From positions 124,001-188,000 of the forward strand of contig BGKB01000089.1 of assembly GCA_003116975.1 (NCBI GenBank): DNA of 64,000 bases, written 5' to 3'. Under the pieces are notes generated by a model that saw only the letters and a list, made by a program, of their open reading frames with translations, was not told the origin of the DNA and ran no database searches. This stretch comes from Aurantiochytrium sp. KH105. Its lineage: Eukaryota; Sar; Bigyra; Thraustochytrida; Thraustochytriidae. Below, piece by piece: positions 55,608 to 64,000 of this stretch (within the stretch, counting starts at the first letter, position 1; each line of letters begins with the position of its first letter). The position numbers and the translations under genes are program-made.

Positions 55608-57455
55608 ATGGACCACAGGCATAGTATGCGTCGCGCACAAGATGGCCACAACTTTGACGATACGAGTTTCTTACGAGCCATTGAGCTTTCTCGCGAAAAT
55701 GCTCGAAATTCGCTGTCGACGCATTCTTCTGGGAAAGCCAAGCTTCTTCGTGCAGACAGCGCCAGACGTAATCACAGCGTCGAAGACTATTCGCCTTCGC
55801 TTGGATCACCAAGAGCGTCACTTCGGCGGTCGGACTATCATGAGTATGCGGCAAACTCGTATCAACATTCCGTGCCCATGTCAAATGGCGGATATATTCA
55901 TGTTCCGAAGATGATTCGACCGCAACAGCCCAGCCGAGTGTCATCAGCGGAAAACAGCAAATCATCTGTCTTCAATCTTCAAGGTGTGACACCTCCTCTG
56001 TCAGCTGGCGCACGACAATCACATCTTCAAACGTCGTACAGGAGGTTGAGCGATACCGTATCGTACCCGTACCAGACTGCAGAACACACAAATCTAATTC
56101 CTTCTTCGGGATCGAGACGGCGTGAAAGTCAGCCTCGCGCACATTCTGAACACTCTCGCTTAAATCGCCGCCAAGACCCGCATTATTCCACGCAGAGCTC
56201 GCGATACTATGACACGAGCCAATACCTTGCTCAGACTCAGCGCCAGTATCGAGTTTCACATGAAAATCAAGCCTATTCACAAACGTCGAGAGCTCAATAT
56301 AAGAACGAGGGGGCCTTGCAAGCATCACAGCATGCTTCCTATTCCTACCACCATCAGTATCAGCACCAGCAACAGCAGCAGCAGTACAACCACCACCACC
56401 AAGTCTCAAACGCCCCATACCGACGCCACACAAGCAGCTATGAGAATGGTTTTGTTGAAGAGGAAAAGAAAGAGAACGGTGACTTCAGAGACCACGGTGC
56501 GCTGATGCGATGGAAAGATACCGACAACGCCCTCGCCGCAGATCCTCGCTCAGATCGAATGCACACAACGCATGATGCTATTGACAGCTCGGCAGCAAAT
56601 AGCTATGAAGACCCTAGGAGAAGCAGCAAACATAGCAAAGCTGTTAAGATCGAGAAGAATAGCAAAAATAGCAGGAGCAGGAGCAAGAGCAAGACTGAGA
56701 GCAGCAGCAGCAGCAGCAGCAAAGTCGCCGAAAGAATGTACAAAAGTAGTTCTAGCACTGGCAACATGAACGATTCTGCGGGCATATCGAGAAGTACAAG
56801 CAGTCGAATGCGAAGCGAAAGCACAGAGTCCAAGAGCGATGAAGTCGTGCATCTCTCGTGCGATCGATGCGACAGCTCAGAGCATACGACTGACGCCTGT
56901 CCCTGGTTTAAAAAGGGCCGCGACAAACACCCGGACGCGCAACGCCGTAAAATGCTTTCCATGGGCGGAGACAGCGACGGCAAGGTTGTTTACCTTCAGA
57001 ACGCGCGCATCGTGACCATGCCTGGGGATGGGAACTGCCTCTTCCACTCACTTTGCTATGGTCTTGGCGGCGTGGAAAATGCAGGAACTCTCCGGCGCAA
57101 AATTGCCGACTTCATCGCAAGAAACCCAAAGCTCCTCATTGCCGACACCCCTCTCGAGGATTGGGTAAACTGGGACAGCAACAAAAGTGTACGCGAGTAC
57201 GCGCAACGAATGGCCCGATCAGGGTGGGGAGGCGGCATCGAGTGTGCCGCCTGTTCGCATCTCATGCATGTCAATGTGCACATTTACGAGCGCGAAAAAA
57301 AGGCGTCCTCTGCTTCATACTTTTCGCGCTCAAGAAGCTCCCGTGCGAGTGGCGGCGGCTTTAAGCGAATTTCCTGCTTCAATCTGCCTGGTGCGACGCG
57401 CACCGTCCGCGTTCTCTATTGCGGCGGTATTCACTACAATGCCCTGGTGGTGTGA
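55608..57455 (+). CDS. OTU-family cysteine protease (deubiquitinase) with long disordered N-terminus
   Basis: From the ATG at 55608 the protein has 615 residues. The C-terminal OTU domain (about 460-615) has the catalytic Asp474 and Cys477 in MPGDGNCLFHSLCYGL and His609 in GGIHYNALVV. Just before it is a Cys/His cluster (CDRCDSSEHTTDACPW) like a small zinc knuckle. The N-terminus contains a helix with the ubiquitin-interacting-motif look (SFLRAIELSRENA, residues about 18-30). The middle 400 residues are Ser/Gln/His/Tyr-rich and disordered. OTU enzymes cleave ubiquitin chains; the UIM-like helix and knuckle would aid chain binding. Starting at 55455 would add 51 basic residues; 55608 is preferred but uncertain. 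Confidence 0.88.
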   Translation: MDHRHSMRRAQDGHNFDDTSFLRAIELSRENARNSLSTHSSGKAKLLRADSARRNHSVEDYSPSLGSPRASLRRSDYHEYAANSYQHSVPMSNGGYIHVPKMIRPQQPSRVSSAENSKSSVFNLQGVTPPLSAGARQSHLQTSYRRLSDTVSYPYQTAEHTNLIPSSGSRRRESQPRAHSEHSRLNRRQDPHYSTQSSRYYDTSQYLAQTQRQYRVSHENQAYSQTSRAQYKNEGALQASQHASYSYHHQYQHQQQQQQYNHHHQVSNAPYRRHTSSYENGFVEEEKKENGDFRDHGALMRWKDTDNALAADPRSDRMHTTHDAIDSSAANSYEDPRRSSKHSKAVKIEKNSKNSRSRSKSKTESSSSSSSKVAERMYKSSSSTGNMNDSAGISRSTSSRMRSESTESKSDEVVHLSCDRCDSSEHTTDACPWFKKGRDKHPDAQRRKMLSMGGDSDGKVVYLQNARIVTMPGDGNCLFHSLCYGLGGVENAGTLRRKIADFIARNPKLLIADTPLEDWVNWDSNKSVREYAQRMARSGWGGGIECAACSHLMHVNVHIYEREKKASSASYFSRSRSSRASGGGFKRISCFNLPGATRTVRVLYCGGIHYNALVV

Positions 57456-57737
57456 TGGGTGCTCAATGATGACCAATAATAATGAACTAATGTGGCCTTG
57501 AAACGTTGTCCGAGTCAAAAGGTCGGTCCGAGGTGCTTCGAAAAATATCTTCGGCCAAATGGCCAAACTCGCAACCTGAACGCCCGACCCCGACCGAGAA
57601 CAAGCTTCTCCACGCACAAGTAGGGTCAGGCCCGCAGAGTATCCGCTCGCCCGCCCGCACGCACGCCCCGCACGCACGCACGTTCTTCGCGCGGCTACTC
57701 TACGCGCTTGCAGTGCTCCACAAAAGTTCTCCCAAAG

Positions 57738-58481
57738 ATGACAAAGCCCATCGTCTGGGGCTCGGTCATGAGCCAGCCGACGCGCGCCGTGCTGTGGACG
57801 GCGCTTCTTTCGCGGGTTGAGATCGACTTTCGCCCCATCGATACGGGCAAGGGCGACCACCTCACGCCGGAGTTTCTTAAGCTCAACCCGAACAAAAAGT
57901 TCCCAGTCGTCCAGGATGGCAACTTTGTCCTCCACGAAAGCCACGCTATCATGAAGTACCTCCTGGAGAAATATGCCCCTGCGGACGTGCGAGAGCAACT
58001 TTATCCACCGTCTGATCTCGAGGCTCGTAGTCGGATTGACACCTGGCTCGATTGGAAACACAACTTTCTTCGTCCTGGAGCTTGTGGGCTCATTCGTCGT
58101 CGCGTCATGCGTCACTTGCTCCCTGATGTGAGCAAGCACTCGATGGTATGGGATCTCAAGGAAATTCCCGCCGAGCGCGAGGAACGCATTCTGTTGGACT
58201 CGCTCAAGGTGATGGATGATCAGATCGCCGCAGGTTCGTACATTGCTGGAACTAACTCCGCTTCTCTCGCCGACATTGCCTTATTCACGGAGATTTCCCA
58301 GCTCGACCTTCTTCCGCAAGATGTATCGCCTCCTCACGGTTGTGACTTTTCCAAAGACTTTCCTAACGTTCATGCCTGGTCGCAGCGACTTCGTGCACTC
58401 GAAGGGTATGAGACGATCATTTCTGGCTTCACCCGGGCTCAACCAAAGGTGGAAGCATTGCGCTCGCAAGGCAAGCTCTGA
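57738..58481 (+). CDS. Theta-like glutathione S-transferase
   Basis: From the ATG at 57738 the protein has 247 residues, standard for the family. The N-terminal thioredoxin-like domain begins TKPIVWGSVMSQPTRAVLW; SQPxRA is the theta-class active-site pattern with a catalytic serine (Ser12). LNPNKKFPVVQDGNFVLHES is the glutathione-binding cis-Pro and Glu-Ser region. The C-terminal helical domain has GTNSASLADIALFTEI, the conserved N-capping Asp motif. It conjugates glutathione to electrophiles or removes halide. The C-terminus ends in GKL, only a weak match to a PTS1 signal. The plus-strand neighbours are unrelated. Confidence 0.92.
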   Translation: MTKPIVWGSVMSQPTRAVLWTALLSRVEIDFRPIDTGKGDHLTPEFLKLNPNKKFPVVQDGNFVLHESHAIMKYLLEKYAPADVREQLYPPSDLEARSRIDTWLDWKHNFLRPGACGLIRRRVMRHLLPDVSKHSMVWDLKEIPAEREERILLDSLKVMDDQIAAGSYIAGTNSASLADIALFTEISQLDLLPQDVSPPHGCDFSKDFPNVHAWSQRLRALEGYETIISGFTRAQPKVEALRSQGKL

Positions 58482-59097
58482 TACAAATCGGTCTTCATCT
58501 CTTTGCTGAGCAAGACCTGGCCCCTTCTATCCTTTCTTTATATCATAATATCTTCAAGCAACACAGTGACAGTATTTGCACTTACATGGCTTTAGGCTTA
58601 ACTCTAGTCCCAGGGTTCTGCTTACTGTTAGAACAATACACGAGCTACGTTTGGTATAAGATGCACACATGCGGGCTTGCTTGCAATGGGTTCACACGCA
58701 CAAGTGCTCCACAATCACAGCCTTCTTGCGCTCTTTCTTCATCCAATGCCGAAAGCGTCCTTCCGCTCGATACCAAGCCGCCTGCCTCTCTCCACTTCAC
58801 TCCAACTCTCTCAGCCTGCACTCTCCCGCCCGTTCACGCCCTCGTCGCACGCCGCTGCCGGGCTTTGAGTCTCGCCTCTCTTTCCAACAATCTCGGAGGC
58901 GGCACGCGCTTCGGCCGTTAGGGAAAAAGATTGCTGCCACACTGACAGTACAAGAGCACTGCACTGCAGTGCCCGGAGCCTGCAGTGGCTTGCAGGGTCC
59001 GATTATGCAAGGCCCTGCTCGCCGTGGACCACTCCTCCCTCGCCGTCGGCCTCTGTCTCCGGACCGCCGCCAATGCGATGGGCCTCGGCCCAACTGC

Positions 59098-59134
<37 letters not shown>

Positions 59135-59971
59135 TGCTGCGCAGGCGGGTCCTTCACGGTCGCAAAATGGTCCCATCCATGATGGCCGCCCTGTCATAAC
59201 AATGAGTGCCACAGCCGCCAAAGCACGAGTGGGACAGCCGAAGATGGCGCTCGGAGGGCGCCGCGGAGAGCGGTGAAGCTGTCCATGCCGAGCGACCGCG
59301 GGAGGAGAGAAGGGTGGCTCGCTTTTGCGGCGCGAGCGGCTGCGGCTGCTGGCAGTGGCAAGGCCGAGTGGAGCGGAGCCTCGGAAGTGGAAGGGAAAAA
59401 CCTGGCCTCGACGGCACGGATCGCCCAGAGAACTAACGGACGTTCCCCAGTGACCGAGTCCGGTAAGAGCAACTAAATGTTTTAACCATATTTTACGCTT
59501 AGCGGACTTGGAAAGTGGGACGCGTCGGTTAGGTGGGCCACGCCCGCGGCGTGGGGCGCGGATAACCGAGTGGGTGCGTGCCTCCGCAAGTGGAGAATGG
59601 GGGCGCGGCAAGTGGGGTATAGGCGGCAACAAGTGGGTAATGGGATGGGCCAGATCGCGAGCAGTGCAACACGCGCAGCCAACGGCGACGCGGACGCGGG
59701 CTAGGAAAAGCCTGACAAACAGATCCTATTGCGCTCCAGGCCGCGCGCGAGGCGCGGCGGCAGGAGAGGCGGAGTGGCGCCAGGCGTGCGCTGCGTCGCC
59801 AACGAAGCTGAGTTGAGCTGGCTTGAGCTGGGCGGAGCTGAGCCGAGCTGCGAGCAGCTGAGCGGAGCAGAACTGAGCTTGCGAGCTCGCGAGTGCGCGA
59901 GCCAAGTCACCAGTTAGCTGCTTCGCCTGCTTGGTATATCTATCTGTCTCGCTTGCCCAAGGAAGGGCAAA
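58482..59971. other. Intergenic region upstream of the giant FN3 gene
   Basis: No gene with recognisable domains. It contains a CAG trinucleotide run at about 59098-59134, AAGTGGG-type repeats near 59510-59640 and GAGCTGAGC/GGAGCTGAGC repeats near 59808-59885. Frames on both strands are biased and overlapping. It presumably holds the promoter of the gene at 59972. Confidence 0.45.
59098..59134. repeat. (CAG)n trinucleotide repeat
   Basis: About 12 uninterrupted CAG units. Shorter CAG/CTG runs also occur at about 42575-42601 and 53680-53712, the latter within the PP2C coding region as poly-Ser. Confidence 0.9.
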
Positions 59972-62900
59972 ATGACCAAGATGATAGCCGCGTGGATTGT
60001 CGCGGTCAGTGCGATTGCCGCTGCGTGCCAACTGGGCGCTTTGGCAGTTGAGGTTCCAAGCGCTCCGACCGATGCACGTCTTCACCTGCGCTCGGGCACG
60101 AGCCTTTTCGTTGACTTTGCCGCACCTCTCAACGACGGCGGGTCGGAGGTCACCTCCTACGCGGTCGAATGGGACACTGAGCCTGGGACTCGCGAGGTTC
60201 AGATTGTCAAGACCGACGTCTATCTGGGACCCAACGAAGTGCAACAAATCACCACCTCGGCCACCCATGTCGATGAGGTACAAGTCGTACGCACCACGGC
60301 GACTGAAGTGCGAGAGGTCCAGACCATCACCACTTCCGGTGCCCCGACAGTCGACGGTGGCTGGTTTACCGTCGTCTTTGATGCTACGGCCCTGGGCCTC
60401 GGCTTTCATACCTCGGGGTACATTGATCATGATGCCGTGGCCATGGCTGGCGACGATGGCGCTCCTCTGCATTCCAGTATGCAGGAGATCATCGAGGCCA
60501 TGCCCAATGTCCAAGGCGCCGTCAACGTCGTCCGAACGGCTGATGGAAATGGTGGCTACACCTGGACGATTACCTTTTCTGATATGGATGGTAATCTTCC
60601 AGAGTTAGAGATCGGCACGCAGGAGCTCATTGGCAGTGGCGCAGAGGTTACCTTTGGTACCGATACCGACGGCAATGAGATTTCCGGCACCTTCACTCTC
60701 ACCTACGAGGGCGATGAGACCGCCAGTCTCCCGTACGATGCCACAGACGCCGAAGTCAAGGAGGCCCTCGAGATTCTTCCCTCAATCGACGTGGTCGAGG
60801 TCACGCGCTCTGGACCTGACGGAGAGCGGGGATTTGCGTGGTCCATCACCTTTGTCTCGGACGTCAATGCAGGCGACCTCGCTGCAATGACGCCGGCCTC
60901 TGATCTCTCTGGCGATGGTGCCAGCATCGTTGTATGCACAGACGCTGACAGCGTTTCTCCCTGTGACGGCTCAAGCGTTGCCGGCAATCATCTCAGCGGC
61001 TCGTTCAAGCTAGCATATAATGGTGAAGAGACAGGCACGATCGCATACGACGCCGATGCAAGTGAGATGCAAAGCGTGCTTGACTCGCTCTCGAACCTCG
61101 GGAGCGTCTCCGTCTCCTTTGACGAAGCTTCTGTTGATCGCAATCAAGGCAGGACCTGGTTTGTGACTTTTCTTGATGACGCTGGAGACCTCTCTGACCT
61201 TGTAGCCTCCGACGTGAGCGGTCTCAATGGCGTTGGAAAGAGTGTCACCGTCTCAGAGACTCGTAAGGGTACTGACAAGCAGATCTTCACCATCACGGCA
61301 ACTGCTACCGGTACGGCTACCGGCTCCTTTCAGTTGGAGCATGACTCGGTCGTTACCAATGGTATTTCCGTCAATCCTGCTGACCACGGTGCCGGCGCAG
61401 ATTGCGATACGGTCGCCGCGAGCATGGCCACGGAGCTTCAGGCGCTAAGTGTCGTTGGATCGGTCTCGGTCACTTCGCAGTCGGCTGCTCCTGATGGAAA
61501 CGGCGCGTGCGTTTGGGACGTCACCTTTGACACCAAGGCAGGGACCGGCCTGGTGCTTAGTGCCAATGATGTGGACCTCTCAAACGTTGCTCTTAGTGTG
61601 GGCGACTTCCAAACGAGTACATCCGAAGCGCTCGGTGGCCACTTCACTCTGGCATACGAAGGTCAGGTCACAGGCTACTTGCCCTTTGATGCCACCGCCC
61701 TTGCTGTGAAGGAAGCTCTCGAGCGCCTTGACACAATTGGTGAAGTTGATGTCACAAGAAGCGATGCGGATGAAAATGGCGGCTACGAGTGGAGTGTCAC
61801 TTTCCTCTCGGAGCTTCTCGGTCCTCTCGACGACGGTGACCTTCGTCTCTTGGACATGGACACACGTGCTCTCACAGGTACCTTTGCGGACGTGGCCAGT
61901 AGCGTTACCGAAGATGTCAAGGGCATTGCGCCTCCCTTCAACAGCCAAGGTGCCAACGCACCGATCGGTTCTCATGACGTCACAGACATGTCCGCCTTGT
62001 ACTATGAGATTCCTGACCTTAAGCAGGGCGTGGAGTACTGGGTACGGGTTTCGGCCATCAACGATCAAGGAAGCGGTCGCTATGCTATGACCTTGCCCGC
62101 CAAGCTCGCACCAGCGAATGTCCCACCGGGTCCTCCAGCTGATGCCAGCCTCTCCGTGATTGACGGCACCACGCTTCGTGTTTCCATGAGCGAGCCCACC
62201 CTTTCTGGTGGAGGTATTCTTGATGCTTTTCGTGTCGAATGGGATACCGTTGAACTGAATTCAGAGGTGCAGAGTGTCCAGCTAGATGTACCGGTCCAGC
62301 CCGAGATTCAAGTGATTTCGACCTCCGCCAACAACGTCGACGAGGTTCAGCATATTCGCATCCTCGGTCAAACATCTGGGAACGCTGTCACCGAGGAGCA
62401 AGCCATTCGCTGTGATGCCACGGGCGGTACCTTCCGACTGGGTTTCGACGGCACCTTTACAGATCCAATCCAGTGGAACGCAACCCTCCTCGATCTCGAG
62501 AGTGCTCTCACCAGGCTTTCTGCCATCAACGCTGTCACTGTGAGCATCAGTACTGCGACGACGACAACACAAAGTGTTCTCTGCAGACCTTACAATGCAG
62601 TGCTCAACGAGGAACCTGAAGAAGTGAGCATCCTTTTTGACGACGTCGCCACATACACTGGCAAGCTCCCTCTCCTCGAGACTGATCTCGAGGGTCTGGA
62701 GGGCAACCGGATTATTGACGTCTCCAAAACGACCGAAGGAGAAGCTGATGTCTCGGGTTCCTTTATGCTCGCATTTCAAGGGTACACCACTGGCACGATT
62801 GATGTCAACGTCGACGCGGCGACCCTTGCGCAAGCCCTGGAGAGTCTCCCTTCGATCGGGACAGGAAATGTTGCAGTTTCGGGCTCTTCCATGGAATTCG

Positions 62901-64000
62901 TTGTTACATTCACTAGTGCGAGCCTTGACGGAGACCAGCCAGACATCACGGTTGCGAACGCGGCGGGACTTCGCGGTAACGACGCGCGCGTGGTGATCTG
63001 CACGGATGGAGCAGCCGATGGCGACTGCTCGGGCATCTCTAGCGTTCAAGGGAACTCTGTTCGCGGAGATTTCACGCTCGAGTTGCGCGGTCACACCACG
63101 CGAGCGATCGAGTACAATGCTGCAGCGTCCGTCATGAAGAGCAGACTCGAAGAGCTTCCTAACATCGGCGTCGTCGACGTTGCGCGTACGGGGCCAGATA
63201 CGCCTGGAGGCACATACGCCTGGACTGTGATGTTTACGAGTAATCCGGGCGCCTTTCCCTTTGCCAGCTTTGACCGTGCAGATCTCATTCCTGATGGAAG
63301 CGGTCTCTTGGCCACGGCCACAGGTGAGACAGTCTCCGTGGGGATGACACCGTCACAGGAAGGATCGGACCCGCTCGGTGGAAGCTTCCAGCTTGCTTTT
63401 ACAGACAATTTGGGAGCCACGGTCACGTCAGCGGCTATCCCGGCCACTGCTTCCGCGGACCGTGTCAAGGCGGAGCTCGAGAGCATGTCTGGGATCGGCA
63501 CAGTCGAGGTTGACAAGACTGTGGATGCCATTGACGGTGCATTCATTCGCTGGGACATTACCTTTGCGTCCTGCAGAGGAGATGCCTCTCCCACGTGCAA
63601 TATCGGCAATCTGAATCCTCTCTCTCCTGATTCTGCCGGGCTCACAGGCGGCTACACAGCCAACCCGCCCACAATCACTGTTACGCAATCGACGGTAGGT
63701 ACGGGCGGGTCGGGATCAGCCAACTACAACACGGCCAAGATTTCGGATCTCAGCGCTGGGGCACCGTACACGTACGATATTACCGGGTTGGATCTGGGCG
63801 TAAACTATTATGTACGCGTCTCTGCCAAAACGACATGCGAGGAAGTGTGCCCAGACTGCTGCTCGTATGGTGTACCGATCGCAACCACTCCAAGGGTGGC
63901 GGCGCCCATGCACGGCGCTCCCGGTCAGCCGGCGCCACCCGTACTTCGTGCTTCAACCCAAGACAGCCTTGTGATTGCATGGTCGCATCCGCCGAGTACA
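59972..64000 (+). CDS. Giant secreted FN3-repeat protein, 3' partial
   Basis: A single open frame of 1,343 codons begins MTKMIAAWIVAVSAIAAACQ (signal peptide) and runs off the right edge. Fibronectin type III-like domains start at about residues 28 (VPSAPTDARLHLRSG), 709 (VPPGPPADASLSVIDG) and 1,310 (GQPAPPVLRAS). Between them lie about nine copies of a 90-110-residue unit. Its pattern is GxFxLxYxGxxTxxIxYDA, VKxALExLxxIGxVxVxRSGPD, GGYxWxVTF (for example near 60690, 60990, 61640, 62760 and 63070). Such FN3 plus repeat arrays occur in large surface or extracellular-matrix proteins of stramenopiles and other protists, consistent with adhesion or a wall/net scaffold. No catalytic domain is visible in this part. 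Whether it ends in a transmembrane or kinase domain cannot be seen. Confidence 0.88.
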   Translation, partial: MTKMIAAWIVAVSAIAAACQLGALAVEVPSAPTDARLHLRSGTSLFVDFAAPLNDGGSEVTSYAVEWDTEPGTREVQIVKTDVYLGPNEVQQITTSATHVDEVQVVRTTATEVREVQTITTSGAPTVDGGWFTVVFDATALGLGFHTSGYIDHDAVAMAGDDGAPLHSSMQEIIEAMPNVQGAVNVVRTADGNGGYTWTITFSDMDGNLPELEIGTQELIGSGAEVTFGTDTDGNEISGTFTLTYEGDETASLPYDATDAEVKEALEILPSIDVVEVTRSGPDGERGFAWSITFVSDVNAGDLAAMTPASDLSGDGASIVVCTDADSVSPCDGSSVAGNHLSGSFKLAYNGEETGTIAYDADASEMQSVLDSLSNLGSVSVSFDEASVDRNQGRTWFVTFLDDAGDLSDLVASDVSGLNGVGKSVTVSETRKGTDKQIFTITATATGTATGSFQLEHDSVVTNGISVNPADHGAGADCDTVAASMATELQALSVVGSVSVTSQSAAPDGNGACVWDVTFDTKAGTGLVLSANDVDLSNVALSVGDFQTSTSEALGGHFTLAYEGQVTGYLPFDATALAVKEALERLDTIGEVDVTRSDADENGGYEWSVTFLSELLGPLDDGDLRLLDMDTRALTGTFADVASSVTEDVKGIAPPFNSQGANAPIGSHDVTDMSALYYEIPDLKQGVEYWVRVSAINDQGSGRYAMTLPAKLAPANVPPGPPADASLSVIDGTTLRVSMSEPTLSGGGILDAFRVEWDTVELNSEVQSVQLDVPVQPEIQVISTSANNVDEVQHIRILGQTSGNAVTEEQAIRCDATGGTFRLGFDGTFTDPIQWNATLLDLESALTRLSAINAVTVSISTATTTTQSVLCRPYNAVLNEEPEEVSILFDDVATYTGKLPLLETDLEGLEGNRIIDVSKTTEGEADVSGSFMLAFQGYTTGTIDVNVDAATLAQALESLPSIGTGNVAVSGSSMEFVVTFTSASLDGDQPDITVANAAGLRGNDARVVICTDGAADGDCSGISSVQGNSVRGDFTLELRGHTTRAIEYNAAASVMKSRLEELPNIGVVDVARTGPDTPGGTYAWTVMFTSNPGAFPFASFDRADLIPDGSGLLATATGETVSVGMTPSQEGSDPLGGSFQLAFTDNLGATVTSAAIPATASADRVKAELESMSGIGTVEVDKTVDAIDGAFIRWDITFASCRGDASPTCNIGNLNPLSPDSAGLTGGYTANPPTITVTQSTVGTGGSGSANYNTAKISDLSAGAPYTYDITGLDLGVNYYVRVSAKTTCEEVCPDCCSYGVPIATTPRVAAPMHGAPGQPAPPVLRASTQDSLVIAWSHPPST

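Noticed and set aside
62282-63094. 270-codon minus-strand open frame
   Set aside because: Antisense to the FN3-repeat gene, whose plus-strand repeats are unmistakable.

Overview
This is a eukaryotic nuclear window, most likely from a thraustochytrid or another labyrinthulid-type stramenopile. That placement is inference. It rests on almost entirely intronless, closely packed genes on both strands, GC-rich coding DNA with many tetranucleotide microsatellites, a multidomain polyketide/fatty-acid-synthase-like protein, a peroxisomal DEG15/TYSND1 protease, and a giant secreted FN3-repeat protein. One gene (17893-18389) has a textbook spliceosomal intron with GTAAGT, TACTAAC and TAG signals. I recognised no rRNA, tRNA, CRISPR array, virus or retroelement.

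Layout. 1-3287 (minus) is a PKS-like protein ordered AT-KS-ACP, fused to the start of a cobalamin-independent methionine-synthase-like domain that runs off the left edge. 3288-10026 has no intact gene; it holds low-complexity DNA, a 29-bp tandem repeat and a broken 3' copy of the next gene. 10027-19621 is a compact housekeeping block: a PAN-domain plus GH27 glycosidase, VTC1, a Frizzled-CRD-like secreted protein, DEG15, a B12D/MLRQ-type small mitochondrial protein and ketopantoate reductase.

20020-33900 is the accessory region. It holds two paralogous ankyrin-repeat genes, each cut by one in-frame stop, an AT-richer orphan gene, and a duplicated two-gene cassette. Each cassette pairs a nuclease-kinase protein resembling Crinkler-type effectors with a very divergent nucleotide-sugar-dehydrogenase-like gene. 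One nuclease-kinase copy contains a 54-N assembly gap that, by comparison with its sister, hides about 1,000 bp. The second dehydrogenase copy is only a remnant.

34413-64000 returns to dense ordinary genes: a coiled-coil protein, a three-repeat MYB factor, an orphan helical protein, a long bacterial-type GAPDH, a membrane-anchored acylphosphatase, a coiled-coil protein, a Mahogunin-type RING ligase, a membrane-anchored aspartic protease, a lectin-SLC10 transporter fusion, a PP2C phosphatase, a BART-domain protein, an OTU deubiquitinase, a theta-like GST and the 5' part of a giant FN3 protein that runs off the right edge.

The strongest candidates for something new are the AT-KS-ACP-MetE fusion, the duplicated nuclease-kinase/dehydrogenase cassette with its mosaic divergence, and the SUEL-lectin/SLC10 fusion. 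Functions are read from motifs only; no database search was possible.
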